A stretch of DNA of 64,000 nucleotides from RGIG5579 sp045541915 (GCA_045541915.1 JAZQJZ010000015.1:1-64000); one strand, 5' to 3'. Numbered from the stretch's first letter, positions 52,587 to 61,584 are shown. Notes: a model not told the origin generated them from the letters alone. Program-made: numbers and translations.

Positions 52587-53159
52587 ATGGAAACAAAGAA
52601 CATTATGATCGTCGGCGTTGGCGGTCAGGGAAGCCTTCTCGCCTCCAAGCTGTTGGGCAGACTTTTTCTCACCAGAGGGTATGACATCAAGGTTTCCGAG
52701 GTGCACGGTATGAGCCAGCGCGGCGGAAGCGTGGTGACCTATGTTCGCTTTGGCGATAAGGTCTATTCTCCCGTGATCGATAAAGGCGAGGCAGATTTCA
52801 TTGTCTCCTTTGAGCTTTTGGAGGCCGCCCGTTGGACGGAGTTTTTAAAGCCTGGAGGAAAGATCATTGCTAACACCCAGAAGATCAATCCCATGCCGGT
52901 GATCATCGGTGCGGCAGAATACCCCCAGGGCCTTCCCGAAAAGATCCGCCAGGCCGGAATTCACCTGGAGGCCTTTGACGCTCTGACCCTGGCAGAAAAA
53001 GCCGGTAGCGCCAAGGCGGTAAACATTGCCCTGATGGGCCGTCTTTCCAAATTCTTTGATTTTTCTGTGGAGGAGTGGATGCGCGCCATCGAAGAAAGCG
53101 TGCCGCCCAAGTTCCTGGAATTGAATCAAAAAGCCTTCCTTCTGGGAAGAGAAGCCTAA
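52587..53159 (+). CDS. iorB: indolepyruvate ferredoxin oxidoreductase, beta subunit
   Basis: 190 residues, the gamma/beta-type subunit of the 2-oxoacid:ferredoxin oxidoreductases. IMIVGVGGQGSLLASKLLG and VHGMSQRGGSVVTYVRFG are the conserved blocks. Partner of IorA, 17 bp upstream. AAAGGAG site before ATG 52587; the longer frame into iorA has none. Last gene of the T-box operon. Confidence 0.92.
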   Translation: METKNIMIVGVGGQGSLLASKLLGRLFLTRGYDIKVSEVHGMSQRGGSVVTYVRFGDKVYSPVIDKGEADFIVSFELLEAARWTEFLKPGGKIIANTQKINPMPVIIGAAEYPQGLPEKIRQAGIHLEAFDALTLAEKAGSAKAVNIALMGRLSKFFDFSVEEWMRAIEESVPPKFLELNQKAFLLGREA

Positions 53160-53170
53160 AAAAAGAAAAA

Positions 53171-53200
53171 AGAAAACCGGATTTTCCGGTTTTCTTTTTT
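53171..53200 (+). terminator. intrinsic terminator
   Basis: AGAAAACCGG pairs with CCGGTTTTCT around ATTTT and is followed by T. It ends the T-box operon and also faces the convergent GH20 gene. Confidence 0.9.
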
Positions 53201-53217
53201 TGTTTTCAATCAGTTTT

Positions 53218-54831
53218 TTAGGGTCTGCCGTTGGAGATCTGATGGCTCCAGGTATCCTGGAAGGTGTGGGTTTTCACAGACAGACGGAAGTCCAGCACCG
53301 GCTCTTCCAGTTCGGGGATTCGAGTGCCGTTTTCCACCCAATCCCAAAGTCTGGCGCGGCAAGAGGAAATACGGGTGTAAAGACCGCCAAGACGGGCCTC
53401 CTGTATTTCCAGACCCTGAGGACGGTTATCCGTCAGCCACAGCGCACGGAAATGGGTGATGAACTCCTTGAGATTTTTCAGAATGTACGGATAATCCCTC
53501 GTCAGAATCTCCTTCATAGCCTCCTTGTCACCGGCTAGATATGCCTTTCTGGTGCGAACGGTCAGATCGGCCTTGCGGGAAAGGGTGCGGGCCAGAGCGG
53601 CCTGGGAACGGAAAAGATATCCGTATTCCTCGTGATTGCGATATTTGGCAAGACGGCGCGCCAGGGTGCGGTAAAGGGGCGCGTCCTTTTCGGTTACCGC
53701 AGCATCAAATTTACCAAAGAGGGCATCGTTATAGAGAAGATAGGTTTCCGGATTGGTAACCACGCCGCCGCCGGCTTTCAAACCGGCCTTTCGGGTGGTC
53801 ATATCCAGATCGATAAAGCGTGCAAAGGGAATGCCGTACCGCTTTTCAAATTCTGCGGCAATGTTCTTCATACTGGTCTCACCCTGGGCCATTTTGGCGC
53901 AGGCGAACAGAGCGGGAAGCCCGGAGAAGCGGGAGGTGCCGCCGCCGGCCTCGCACCACATGGTGAGAAAATAATTTTCCACGCCCAATTTCTGGCATTC
54001 TTCCATGGAAACCTTGGAGGCGCGAATGGAAAAGCGGTTGTCGGGAGCAAAGCCTTTCCAGGTCCAGATTCCGCCGCCATACCAAACCTCTCTTCCCAAT
54101 TTCTGGTGAGCGGCGATCATGTTGTGAACGGTGCGACGATGGCAGGTGTAATAGTCCCAGCTGGTGACGGCAAGATTGTCCGGGAGCTCTCCGATCTTAT
54201 CCAATTCCAGCTTGGGATTGGGAGTGTAATAATTTCCGTTGTTGGAAATGCGGAAGAACATATCGCCCCAGATGTTGGGCTTGAGGCCCTCTTCCTTTGC
54301 CATTTCGCATACCTTTTTCAAGTGACGGGAGAGGATCTCAAAACGGGAGTGATAGCCGTGCAGATCCTGGTACTTTCCGGCGCCAAGCAAATGGGCTTCG
54401 TCCATACCGATGTGAACCTGATCGGTCTTGTAGGCCTTTTTCACACTGCGGAACATATTGCGGATGAGCTCATACGTTCTCTCGGATTCGGCAAGGAGAA
54501 TGTTGCCGGTATCGCGGACGCATTCATACTGCTTCCACTTGAAAATGCCTTCCAGGTGCGCCAGGGTCTGAATACAGGGAATCACTTCCATTCCCAAGGT
54601 ATCACAATATGCCACCAGGTCCTGAATATCGGCCTGGGAATATCTGCCTCTGTGGTGACCGAAATAGGGCTCTTCGGGGATCTCATAAGTATCCTCGGTG
54701 TAGAGAAGCAGGGTGTTGTAACCCATTTCGGAAATGGTTTTCGCAAAGCGCTTCAGGGTGGGGATATCCATTACGGCATTGCGGCTCAGATCCGGCATCA
54801 CACCGAATCTCTTGAAGGGGATTTTGGACAT
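53218..54831 (-). CDS. GH20-type hexosaminidase-like enzyme, copy A
   Basis: 537 residues with a GH20-like TIM barrel. VMPDLSRNAVM and YTEDTYEIP begin the barrel and VHIGMDEAHLLG (D144, E145) is the Asp-Glu catalytic pair of GH20 beta-N-acetylhexosaminidases. KPNIWGDMFFR and GGGIWTWKG are later barrel strands. No signal peptide, so it acts inside the cell, perhaps on GlcNAc or GalNAc disaccharides. Tandem paralogue of the next gene, and last in a minus-strand run that starts at rluA-like. The C-terminal about 150 residues are helical. Confidence 0.83.
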   Translation of the reverse strand: MSKIPFKRFGVMPDLSRNAVMDIPTLKRFAKTISEMGYNTLLLYTEDTYEIPEEPYFGHHRGRYSQADIQDLVAYCDTLGMEVIPCIQTLAHLEGIFKWKQYECVRDTGNILLAESERTYELIRNMFRSVKKAYKTDQVHIGMDEAHLLGAGKYQDLHGYHSRFEILSRHLKKVCEMAKEEGLKPNIWGDMFFRISNNGNYYTPNPKLELDKIGELPDNLAVTSWDYYTCHRRTVHNMIAAHQKLGREVWYGGGIWTWKGFAPDNRFSIRASKVSMEECQKLGVENYFLTMWCEAGGGTSRFSGLPALFACAKMAQGETSMKNIAAEFEKRYGIPFARFIDLDMTTRKAGLKAGGGVVTNPETYLLYNDALFGKFDAAVTEKDAPLYRTLARRLAKYRNHEEYGYLFRSQAALARTLSRKADLTVRTRKAYLAGDKEAMKEILTRDYPYILKNLKEFITHFRALWLTDNRPQGLEIQEARLGGLYTRISSCRARLWDWVENGTRIPELEEPVLDFRLSVKTHTFQDTWSHQISNGRP

Positions 54832-54873
54832 GATTGTAAATCCTTTCTTTTTTTTTACTTGGTAAAAAACAGA

Positions 54874-56487
54874 TCAGACTCTGCCAGCGGTAATGTGATT
54901 GGTCCAGCCGTCCTGGAAAATGTGCTTCTCGCTTTGTCTGCGGAAGTTCAGAACAGGCTCTTCCAGTTCGGGGATCCGAGTGTCGTTCTCCACCCAATCC
55001 CAAAGTCTTGCGCGGCAGGAACCAAGACGGGCATAAAGGCCGCCGAGACGGGCTTCCTGCACTTCCAGGCCCTGGGGACGGTTTTCCGTCAGCCACAGTG
55101 CGCGGAAATGGGCAATGAATTCTTTCAGATTCTTGAGAATGTAAGGATAGTCTTTGGAAAGAATTTCTTTCATGGCCTCCTTGTCGCCGGCAAGGTAGGC
55201 ATTTCGGGTACGAATGGTCAGATCGGCCTTGCGGGAAAGGGTGCGGGCAAGGGCTGCCTGAGAACGGAAGAGGTATCCGTATTCTTCGTGATTGCGATAT
55301 TTTGCCATGCGACGCGCCAGGGTGCGGTAAAGGGGCACTTCTTTTCCGGTAACGGAATCGTCGAATTTTCCCATAAGGGGATCGTTGAAAAGAAGATAGG
55401 TTTCCGGGTTGGTTACAGCGCCTCCTTTGGCAGTCATTTCGGTTTTTCTGGTGGTCATATCCAGATCGATGAAGCGTGCAAAGGGAATGCCGTACCGCTT
55501 TTCAAATTCTGCGGCAATTTTCTTCATGCTGGTCTCACCCTGGGCCATTTTGGCGCAGGCAAACAGTGCGGGAAGTCCGGAGAAGCGGGAGGTGCCGCCG
55601 CCGGCCTCACACCACATAGTGAGGAAATAGTTTTCTACGCCCAATTTCTGGCACTCTTCCATGGAAACTCTCGAGGTACGAATGGAAAAGCGGTTGTCGG
55701 GAGCATAGCCTTTCCAGGTCCAGATGCCGCCGCCATACCAAACCTCTCTGCCAAGTTTCTGATGCGCCAGGATCATATTATGAACGGTGCGGCGATGGCA
55801 GGTATAATAGTTCCAGCTGGTGACGGAAAGATTGTCCGGAAGCTCTCCGATCTTGTCCAGTTCCAGAACGGGGTTTTGCTGGTAATATGCTCCACCGTTT
55901 GACATGCGGAAGAACATATCACCCCAGATATTGGGCTTGAGTCCCTCTTCCTTTGCCATTTCGCAAACCTTTTTCAAGTGACGGGAGAGAATGTCAAAGC
56001 GTGGTTTGTATCCGTTAAGGGTCTGATATTTTCCGGCACCAAGCAAATGAGCTTCGTCCATACCGATGTGAACCTGATCGGTCTTGTAGGAATTTTTAAT
56101 GCTGCGGAACATATTGCGGATGAGTTCATACGTTCTTTCGGATTCGGCAAGGAGAATGTTGCCTGTGTCCCGAATGTCTAGATATTGCTTCCACTTGAAA
56201 ATGCCTTCCAGGTGCGCCAGGGTCTGAATACAGGGAATGACTTCCATTTCCAGGGTATCACAATATGCCACCAGTTCGCGAATATCGGCTTGAGAAAGTC
56301 TTCCGCGATGATGTCCGAAATAGGGTTCTTCGGGGATCTCATAAGTATCCTCGGTGTAGAGAAACAGGGTGTTGTAACCCATCTCGGAAATGGTTTTCGC
56401 AAAGCGCTTCAGGGTGGGGATATCCATCACGGCGTTGCGGCTCAGATCCGGCATCACACCGAATCTCTTGAAGGGGATTTTGGACAT
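54874..56487 (-). CDS. GH20-type hexosaminidase-like enzyme, copy B
   Basis: 537 residues, equal in length to copy A and close to 90 percent identical by eye, with the same HIGMDEAH catalytic pair. Differences cluster near the C-terminal end (RRQSEKHIFQDGWTNH here) and around residue 180-190. The upstream bases ATTGTAAATCCTTTC are also shared, so gene plus ribosome region was duplicated. Start at ATG 56487. The gap of 42 bp makes both one transcript. Confidence 0.83.
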   Translation of the reverse strand: MSKIPFKRFGVMPDLSRNAVMDIPTLKRFAKTISEMGYNTLFLYTEDTYEIPEEPYFGHHRGRLSQADIRELVAYCDTLEMEVIPCIQTLAHLEGIFKWKQYLDIRDTGNILLAESERTYELIRNMFRSIKNSYKTDQVHIGMDEAHLLGAGKYQTLNGYKPRFDILSRHLKKVCEMAKEEGLKPNIWGDMFFRMSNGGAYYQQNPVLELDKIGELPDNLSVTSWNYYTCHRRTVHNMILAHQKLGREVWYGGGIWTWKGYAPDNRFSIRTSRVSMEECQKLGVENYFLTMWCEAGGGTSRFSGLPALFACAKMAQGETSMKKIAAEFEKRYGIPFARFIDLDMTTRKTEMTAKGGAVTNPETYLLFNDPLMGKFDDSVTGKEVPLYRTLARRMAKYRNHEEYGYLFRSQAALARTLSRKADLTIRTRNAYLAGDKEAMKEILSKDYPYILKNLKEFIAHFRALWLTENRPQGLEVQEARLGGLYARLGSCRARLWDWVENDTRIPELEEPVLNFRRQSEKHIFQDGWTNHITAGRV

Positions 56488-56547
56488 GATTGTAAATCCT
56501 TTCTTTTCTGTCAAAATTTACACCGGGCCCTTCGACCCGGAAAAGAC

Positions 56548-57249
56548 CTAATTTTCCTCCCGCAACAGGGCAAGGAGAAGCTGGGCGCCGCGCCGGGCGG
56601 CTTTTTCGGCAAAAAGGGAATAGTCCATTTCATTTTTTCCCGTAAAGGAATCGGAAATGGCGCGAATGGCGCAAAAGGGTGTGTTTTCCACATAGGCCAC
56701 CTGGGCGATGGCCGCGCCCTCCATTTCACAGGCAATGGGGGAGAATGCCCCCCGTATCCTCACCTTTTGCTCCTTTGTGGCGATGAACTGGTCGCCGGAG
56801 GCAACGGTACCGATCATGGCGTGAAAGCCAAGGTGCCGGGCGGTTTTGAACACTTCGTTTTTCAAATTCTCCTCCGCCGGCAGATACACCAGATTGATTC
56901 CGGAGATCAGCCCCACCGGGTCTCCCAGGGGGGAGGTATCCATATCGTGCTGAACCAGATTTTCAGAGATGGCAATGTCTAAAATTTCAAGCTGCGGGGA
57001 AAGGGAGCCGGCAACGCCGGAATTGAGGATGCAATCCGGCCGATACTGCAGGATCATGGTCTGGGCGCACATGGCGGCAAAGACCTTTCCGATGCCGCAA
57101 ACGGCCACCACCGCTTCCTTCTGACCGATTTTGCCCCGGTAAAAGGAAATGGAGCCTACTTTTTCTTCCTTTGGGTCGGAAAGGCTTGCGATGATCTCCC
57201 TCGCTTCCTTTTCCATGGCACAAATGATACCGATCTTATTATACTTCAT
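56548..57249 (-). CDS. mtnN: 5'-methylthioadenosine/S-adenosylhomocysteine nucleosidase
   Basis: 233 residues. Removes adenine from S-adenosylhomocysteine or methylthioadenosine. KIGIICAMEKEA opens the nucleosidase, VAGSLSP and the EMEGAAIAQVAY segment hold substrate residues and RAISDSF supplies the catalytic Asp. The ATG lies 11 bp inside the end of luxS, so the two are coupled. Product S-ribosylhomocysteine is the LuxS substrate. Confidence 0.93.
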   Translation of the reverse strand: MKYNKIGIICAMEKEAREIIASLSDPKEEKVGSISFYRGKIGQKEAVVAVCGIGKVFAAMCAQTMILQYRPDCILNSGVAGSLSPQLEILDIAISENLVQHDMDTSPLGDPVGLISGINLVYLPAEENLKNEVFKTARHLGFHAMIGTVASGDQFIATKEQKVRIRGAFSPIACEMEGAAIAQVAYVENTPFCAIRAISDSFTGKNEMDYSLFAEKAARRGAQLLLALLREEN

Positions 57250-57694
57250 ACTGAAAATCAATCTTCCTTTTCATCAATTCGTTCAAATACCGGCGACACT
57301 CGGCCTTTGCCGCATCCAGAGACAGATTTCGGTAATTTCCGCATTCCTTCCTCTGTCCTCCTGGCATCGGTCCTTGATACAAGAGGATCTCCTGGAGGAT
57401 GCGGAACACTTCCTTTTTTACCTTTTCCGGAGCAAGGTCCCGGCAGATGAGATAAAACCCGGTCTGACAGCCCATAGGACCGAAATACAAAATGTGATTC
57501 CCATAGGGGCCGTTTCGGACGAAGGTGGCAAACAGGTGCTCTACAGAGTGCATGGTCAGATTGTCCATATAGTCCCCGCAGTTGGGCTGACGGGTGCGCA
57601 GATCAAAGGTGACAGCGTCTCCGTCCTGCCGGGAAATATAAAGTCCGGGCAGGAGCTTATCGTGATCAACAGTAAAGCTTTGTATGGTTTTCAT
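57239..57694 (-). CDS. luxS: S-ribosylhomocysteine lyase (AI-2 synthase)
   Basis: 151 residues. Splits S-ribosylhomocysteine to homocysteine and DPD, the precursor of AI-2. The metal ligands appear as HSVEH (H49, H53) and C118 in KECGNY; C76 in GPMGCQTGF is the catalytic cysteine. It overlaps mtnN, so the activated methyl cycle steps are in one transcript. Twelve bases from the RluA-family gene upstream. Confidence 0.94.
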   Translation of the reverse strand: MKTIQSFTVDHDKLLPGLYISRQDGDAVTFDLRTRQPNCGDYMDNLTMHSVEHLFATFVRNGPYGNHILYFGPMGCQTGFYLICRDLAPEKVKKEVFRILQEILLYQGPMPGGQRKECGNYRNLSLDAAKAECRRYLNELMKRKIDFQYEV

Positions 57695-57706
57695 TGACTT
57701 CTCCTT

Positions 57707-58645
57707 TTAAGGTTTCGCTCCGTCCCACTGGGTGGGGATTTCGGGAACGGCACCGAAGGCAAATTCAAGAGCCTCTGCAAAATCCCGGGGAAGGGGGGAT
57801 GTGATGCTCATTTCCTCTCCTGTTGCCGGATGAGAAAAGGAAAGGTTGAGGCAGTGAAGACCCTGGCGGCCAATAATCTCTGACCCGGTGCCGTAAAGGG
57901 TATCCCCGGCAAGGGGAAAGCCCAAGGCGGAAAAATGAGCCCGGAGCTGATGGGTACGCCCGGTAATGGGCGAAGCCAAAAACAGGTGATAAGGACTGCG
58001 GCTTGCCAAGAGGAGAAAGCGGCTTTTTGCTTTTTCACTCTCTTTTTCCGTGCCGTCCGGTTCAAAGCAGACCCGGGAAATATAACTTTCCGGATCCCGT
58101 CGGATGCAGAGATTGATTTCGCCTTCCTTCGGAGGATCTTTTTCGCTTTCGGTGAGAACCAGATATTGCTTCTGGATCCGGTGCGAGCGGATCAAATGAA
58201 AAAATTGGGCGCTGACCACCTGGCTCTTGGCACTGATGACCACGCCGCTGGTGTCCTTATCCAGCCTTCCGGCAGCGCGGAACACCATGGGGTATCGGTG
58301 ATAGAGGATCCTGCCGGCCAGGGTATCGTCCTGAAGCTTTTTGGACGGGTGCACAGCCATTCCGGCGGGCTTTGAAACCGCCAGGAAAAATTCGTCTTCA
58401 TACAAAATGTCAATGGGGCCGGAACTGGGGCGAATGCGAGGCGAGGGGGAGGTGTCCTCCGTGTAAAGTGAGAGCACATCGCCCTTTTGCAACAGGTAAC
58501 GCACGGTCACGTGCTTGCCGTTTACCTGAATTCCGTTTTCTCTCTGTTTCAAGGCAGTCACGGCGGCCCGGGAGAAGGAAAGTCGGTCCAAAAGCACCTT
58601 TTTTACCGTCAGACCGTGGTACGCATCGTCAATGACGATCTGCAA
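57707..58645 (-). CDS. RluA/RluD-family pseudouridine synthase
   Basis: 312 residues. An N-terminal S4-like domain (VKKVLLDRLSFSRAAVTALK) and the catalytic domain with GRLDKDTSGVV, the conserved Asp motif of the RluA family, then ASPITGRTHQLRAH. It isomerises uridine in rRNA or tRNA; which site is not evident. The start is TTG 58645, seven bases after AGGAGG; a longer frame starting further out lacks a site. First of the minus-strand run with luxS and mtnN. Confidence 0.88.
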   Translation of the reverse strand: MQIVIDDAYHGLTVKKVLLDRLSFSRAAVTALKQRENGIQVNGKHVTVRYLLQKGDVLSLYTEDTSPSPRIRPSSGPIDILYEDEFFLAVSKPAGMAVHPSKKLQDDTLAGRILYHRYPMVFRAAGRLDKDTSGVVISAKSQVVSAQFFHLIRSHRIQKQYLVLTESEKDPPKEGEINLCIRRDPESYISRVCFEPDGTEKESEKAKSRFLLLASRSPYHLFLASPITGRTHQLRAHFSALGFPLAGDTLYGTGSEIIGRQGLHCLNLSFSHPATGEEMSITSPLPRDFAEALEFAFGAVPEIPTQWDGAKP

Positions 58646-58720
58646 AAGAACCCCTCCTCTCCATTGTTTTACCAGTATATCACAATCCAAAATGGATTTC
58701 CACTACTTTCCGAAAATTAC

Positions 58721-58738
58721 TTGACCAAGAAATATGAT
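58721..58738 (+). promoter_or_regulatory. dead promoter of the tRNA-Lys relic
   Basis: TTGACC (58721-58726) and TATGAT (58733-58738) match the live tRNA-Lys promoter but lie only 6 nt apart instead of 17, an 11-bp deletion. RNA polymerase could not use this spacing. Confidence 0.7.
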
Positions 58739-58762
58739 AAATCGCGCAAAACCCCGAGCCTC

Positions 58763-58836
58763 GGTTCATTGGTTCCGCCGGTAGAGTATTTGGCTTTTCA
58801 TTCAGGGGATCGCCGTTCAAACCATCGATGAATCAC
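58763..58836 (+). pseudogene. tRNA-Lys pseudogene
   Basis: This 72-nt body aligns without gaps to the live tRNA-Lys at 61640 with 18 mismatches (75 percent identity). TTT remains at the anticodon. A14 is changed to C, two T-stem pairs and one anticodon-stem pair are broken without compensation, and the end reads CAC then A, so CCA is absent. The upstream sequence including the promoter elements is also homologous. It was copied as a whole unit and decayed. Confidence 0.85.
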
Positions 58837-58844
58837 AAAAAAAG

Positions 58845-58868
58845 AAAGACCGTCGACTGACGGTCTTT
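58845..58868. terminator. bidirectional terminator-like hairpin
   Basis: AAAGACCGTC pairs with GACGGTCTTT around GACT. It follows the tRNA relic and also the minus-strand GH13 gene. Confidence 0.8.
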
Positions 58869-58908
58869 CACACCGAAGACAAAGCCCCAAAAGGGGCCTT
58901 GCTTTGAT

Positions 58909-60588
58909 TTATTTTGCAGCAAAAACTGCACATTCCCAGGGAGCAAGGCGCTCTTTTTTACCCGTAAGGCCGATCCCTTCCTTCACGTTGCGAAGCAGGC
59001 AGGTAAACGCTCCTTTGACCGATTCCGGAAGCTGGAACGCCGCCTCTTCCTCTGAAAGGTTGGCAACGATGAGAAGGGACTCCTTTTCACAGCTGCGAGT
59101 ATAGCAGATCACGTTGGGGTCCTCCTCCAAAAGGAAGGAAATATTCCCCTCCACCACTGCGGGGTGCTCTCGGCGCAGCGCGGTGAGCTTCTGATAATAG
59201 CGGAAAACCGAATCCTTAGCGGCAAGGTCTGCCTCTAAATTGATCTCCTCATAGCGGGGGTTCACCTTCAGCCAAGGCTTTCCGGTGGTAAAGCCTGCAT
59301 TCTTTTGGGCATTCCACTGATAGGGGGTCCGGGCGTTATCCCGGCTGGCCTTTGCCACGTCTGCAAGGGCAGTGGTAGGATCGTAGCCGTTCTCCAGCAT
59401 CGCGTAATAGGGGCCAACGGTGTAACAGCAATTATAATCCTCAATGGAATCGAAGAGTACGTTCACCATACCGATCTCCTCTCCCTGATAGATGAAGGGA
59501 ATGCCGGGGGTGGTATGCATCAGGGTACCCAGAAGCTGTGCGGAGCGGGTGCGATACGCCTTCTCGGAGCCGTGCTGGGAAACCTGCCGCTGGCTATCGT
59601 GGTTGGAAAGGTGCTGGATGTAGGTGCCTCCCATCTCCCTCACCTTGGCCCAGTTCTTTTGAACGGTACGGAACTGCTCTGCGGTCAGTCTCGGCCCCTT
59701 GCGGCTGGCAAGCTGGAAGTGGTAGATGCTGTTCAGCTCCTGACGCTCGGGCAAAACGTAATCCGGCGCATTTGCCGGAGTCACGCCGGCACCCTCACCC
59801 ATGGTGAAGCAATCCTCCCTGCTGAATACCCGCTCGTTCAATTCGCGGATCAGCTCATGGATGCCCTCCACGTTGGTGCACATATCATGGTCCACCACGA
59901 AGCCGTTGCGATCCAATTTTGGACTGGGCATTTTTGTGGAATCGGGTAAGCCGGGCGTTTTCTTCAGGCGGGTGATCACGTCGAGGCGGAAGCCGTCAAT
60001 GCCGAAATCCAGCCAGCGGTTGAGCATTCCGTAGATCTCCTCCCGCAGGGCCGGACACTCCCAGTTGAGATCGGGCATTTTGATGCCGTATTGGTGGAGG
60101 TAGTATTCCCCCGCCACCTCGTCCCATTGCCAGGCGGAGCCGTTCCCTTCACGGAAATAACTGCCCCAGTTGTTGGGTTCGGAGCCGTCTGCCTTGGCAG
60201 GGCGCCAGATATAATAGTTACGGTAGAGGTTATCCTTGGATTTTCTGGATTCCTGAAACCAGCGGTGCTCATCGGAGCTGTGATTCAACACCATATCCAT
60301 GATTACGCGGATCCCCATGGAATGGGCAAGATCCAAAAGCTCTTTGAAATCCTCCATAGTGCCGTAATCGGGGTTGATGGCCTCGTAATCTGCCACGTCG
60401 TAGCCGTTATCTGCCTGAGGGGAAACGTAAAGGGGCGCAAACCAGATACAGGTTACTCCCAATTCCTTCAGTATCGGCAGTTTTGAGATTACACCTCTCA
60501 GGTCACCGATGCCGTCACCATTAGAATCACAAAAACTCTTGCAGTAGATTTCATAGCCTACTGCCGTTTGCCACCATTTTTTCTCCAT
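58909..60588 (-). CDS. GH13 alpha-glucosidase (oligo-1,6-glucosidase/trehalose-6-phosphate hydrolase-like)
   Basis: 559 residues, GH13 subfamily like oligo-1,6-glucosidase. VYEIYCKSFCDSNGDGIGDL-type N-terminus (GYEIYCKSFCDSNGDGIGD), MDMVLNHSSDEH, FRLDVITRLKKT with the nucleophile Asp, MGEGAG with the acid Glu, and LSNHDSQRQ with the third acid residue are visible. No signal peptide. It should hydrolyse short alpha-glucosides in the cytoplasm. Divergent from an AraC regulator. Confidence 0.9.
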   Translation of the reverse strand: MEKKWWQTAVGYEIYCKSFCDSNGDGIGDLRGVISKLPILKELGVTCIWFAPLYVSPQADNGYDVADYEAINPDYGTMEDFKELLDLAHSMGIRVIMDMVLNHSSDEHRWFQESRKSKDNLYRNYYIWRPAKADGSEPNNWGSYFREGNGSAWQWDEVAGEYYLHQYGIKMPDLNWECPALREEIYGMLNRWLDFGIDGFRLDVITRLKKTPGLPDSTKMPSPKLDRNGFVVDHDMCTNVEGIHELIRELNERVFSREDCFTMGEGAGVTPANAPDYVLPERQELNSIYHFQLASRKGPRLTAEQFRTVQKNWAKVREMGGTYIQHLSNHDSQRQVSQHGSEKAYRTRSAQLLGTLMHTTPGIPFIYQGEEIGMVNVLFDSIEDYNCCYTVGPYYAMLENGYDPTTALADVAKASRDNARTPYQWNAQKNAGFTTGKPWLKVNPRYEEINLEADLAAKDSVFRYYQKLTALRREHPAVVEGNISFLLEEDPNVICYTRSCEKESLLIVANLSEEEAAFQLPESVKGAFTCLLRNVKEGIGLTGKKERLAPWECAVFAAK

Positions 60589-60692
60589 TTGACCACTCCT
60601 TATCCTGTTTTTCTCATTTTAGCAAAAAAAGGCCGTTTCTTCTATCAAAAACAGACTTTTTTACGAAAATACCCTTTCTTTTTCAGACAAAT

Positions 60693-60721
60693 TTGACTGA
60701 TTTTGCAATTTATGCTACACT
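60693..60721 (+). promoter_or_regulatory. promoter of the AraC regulator
   Basis: TTGACT (60693-60698), 17 nt, TACACT (60716-60721). Confidence 0.65.
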
Positions 60722-60741
60722 CAAAGAAAGGAGGATGCCCA

Positions 60742-61554
60742 ATGGAAACACTTGATGTGATCCACTCCCCCAACGGGGAGCCCCTTTCCTTTCAGGAGAT
60801 CTGTAACGCGGAAGGGTATTTTGCCAAGCACATTCATATGCACGATACCCACGAGATCAACCTGATCACCACGCCCTCCCTTTGTCAGGTGCGCTGTAAC
60901 GGAAGCCTGTTTCGGTTTCAGGCGCCCGCCGTTCTTCTCCAATCACGGGGCACCTATCACGCCATACTCTCTGCCACGGGTCCCTTTGAAAGCCACGTGA
61001 TTTATTTTGACCCCGAGCACAGCAAAGGGGAGACTTCAGGAAAAGAGATTTTTCTCTTCTCTGACGATATTACCGCCATTCATTTAGAGTCCTCGGAATG
61101 TAAGCGGCTCCTTTCCCTCTTTGAATTGATGAAAACCGCTTCCCCCACCGAAGGGCGACACTTGACGATGGCCTTTCTTTCGCGACTTTGCCACTTGCAA
61201 AAAGAGACCTCGACCACCGTCGGAAACACTAAAAACACCTATCTCTTTCCCTTGATCCGCTACGTTCAGGATCACCTTAGTGACAAGCTCACCATTGAGG
61301 ATCTTGCAAGGGCATTTCATGTGAGCCCCACCAAATTAAAGGCAGATTTTCACGCCCTTACGGGTAAGCCCGTAAAGCAATTCATCCGCGGTGCCCGCCT
61401 GCGCCGCGCCTGCCAGCTCCTCTCTCAGGATGCCCCGCTCTCCCAGATCGCCCTTGCCTGCGGCTTTTCCGGTGAAAGCCATCTGATCCACGCCTTTCGC
61501 ACCGCCTATGGCTCCACTCCTGGCAAGTGGCGCCGTACGGGAGAGAAAACATAG
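60742..61554 (+). CDS. AraC-family transcriptional regulator
   Basis: 270 residues. The N-terminal cupin-like sensor holds HIHMHDTHEINLI. The C-terminal HTH has DKLTIEDLARAFHVSPTKL and IALACGFSGESHLIHAFR. AAAGGAGG site before ATG 60742. Divergent from the GH13 gene, which it probably controls; the sensed compound is likely an alpha-glucoside or its breakdown product. Confidence 0.88.
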   Translation: METLDVIHSPNGEPLSFQEICNAEGYFAKHIHMHDTHEINLITTPSLCQVRCNGSLFRFQAPAVLLQSRGTYHAILSATGPFESHVIYFDPEHSKGETSGKEIFLFSDDITAIHLESSECKRLLSLFELMKTASPTEGRHLTMAFLSRLCHLQKETSTTVGNTKNTYLFPLIRYVQDHLSDKLTIEDLARAFHVSPTKLKADFHALTGKPVKQFIRGARLRRACQLLSQDAPLSQIALACGFSGESHLIHAFRTAYGSTPGKWRRTGEKT

Positions 61555-61584
61555 GATTCACACCCTTCCTTTGCAAAAAATCCC

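Noticed and set aside
53632..55902. A 756-codon open frame on the + strand
   Set aside because: It is antisense to both GH20 genes. The GH20 strand shows catalytic motifs, ribosome sites and two conserved copies; the + frame has none and is open only through codon bias.
58763..58836. A second functional tRNA-Lys
   Set aside because: Broken T-stem and anticodon stem, changed A14, no CCA and a promoter with a 6-nt spacer.
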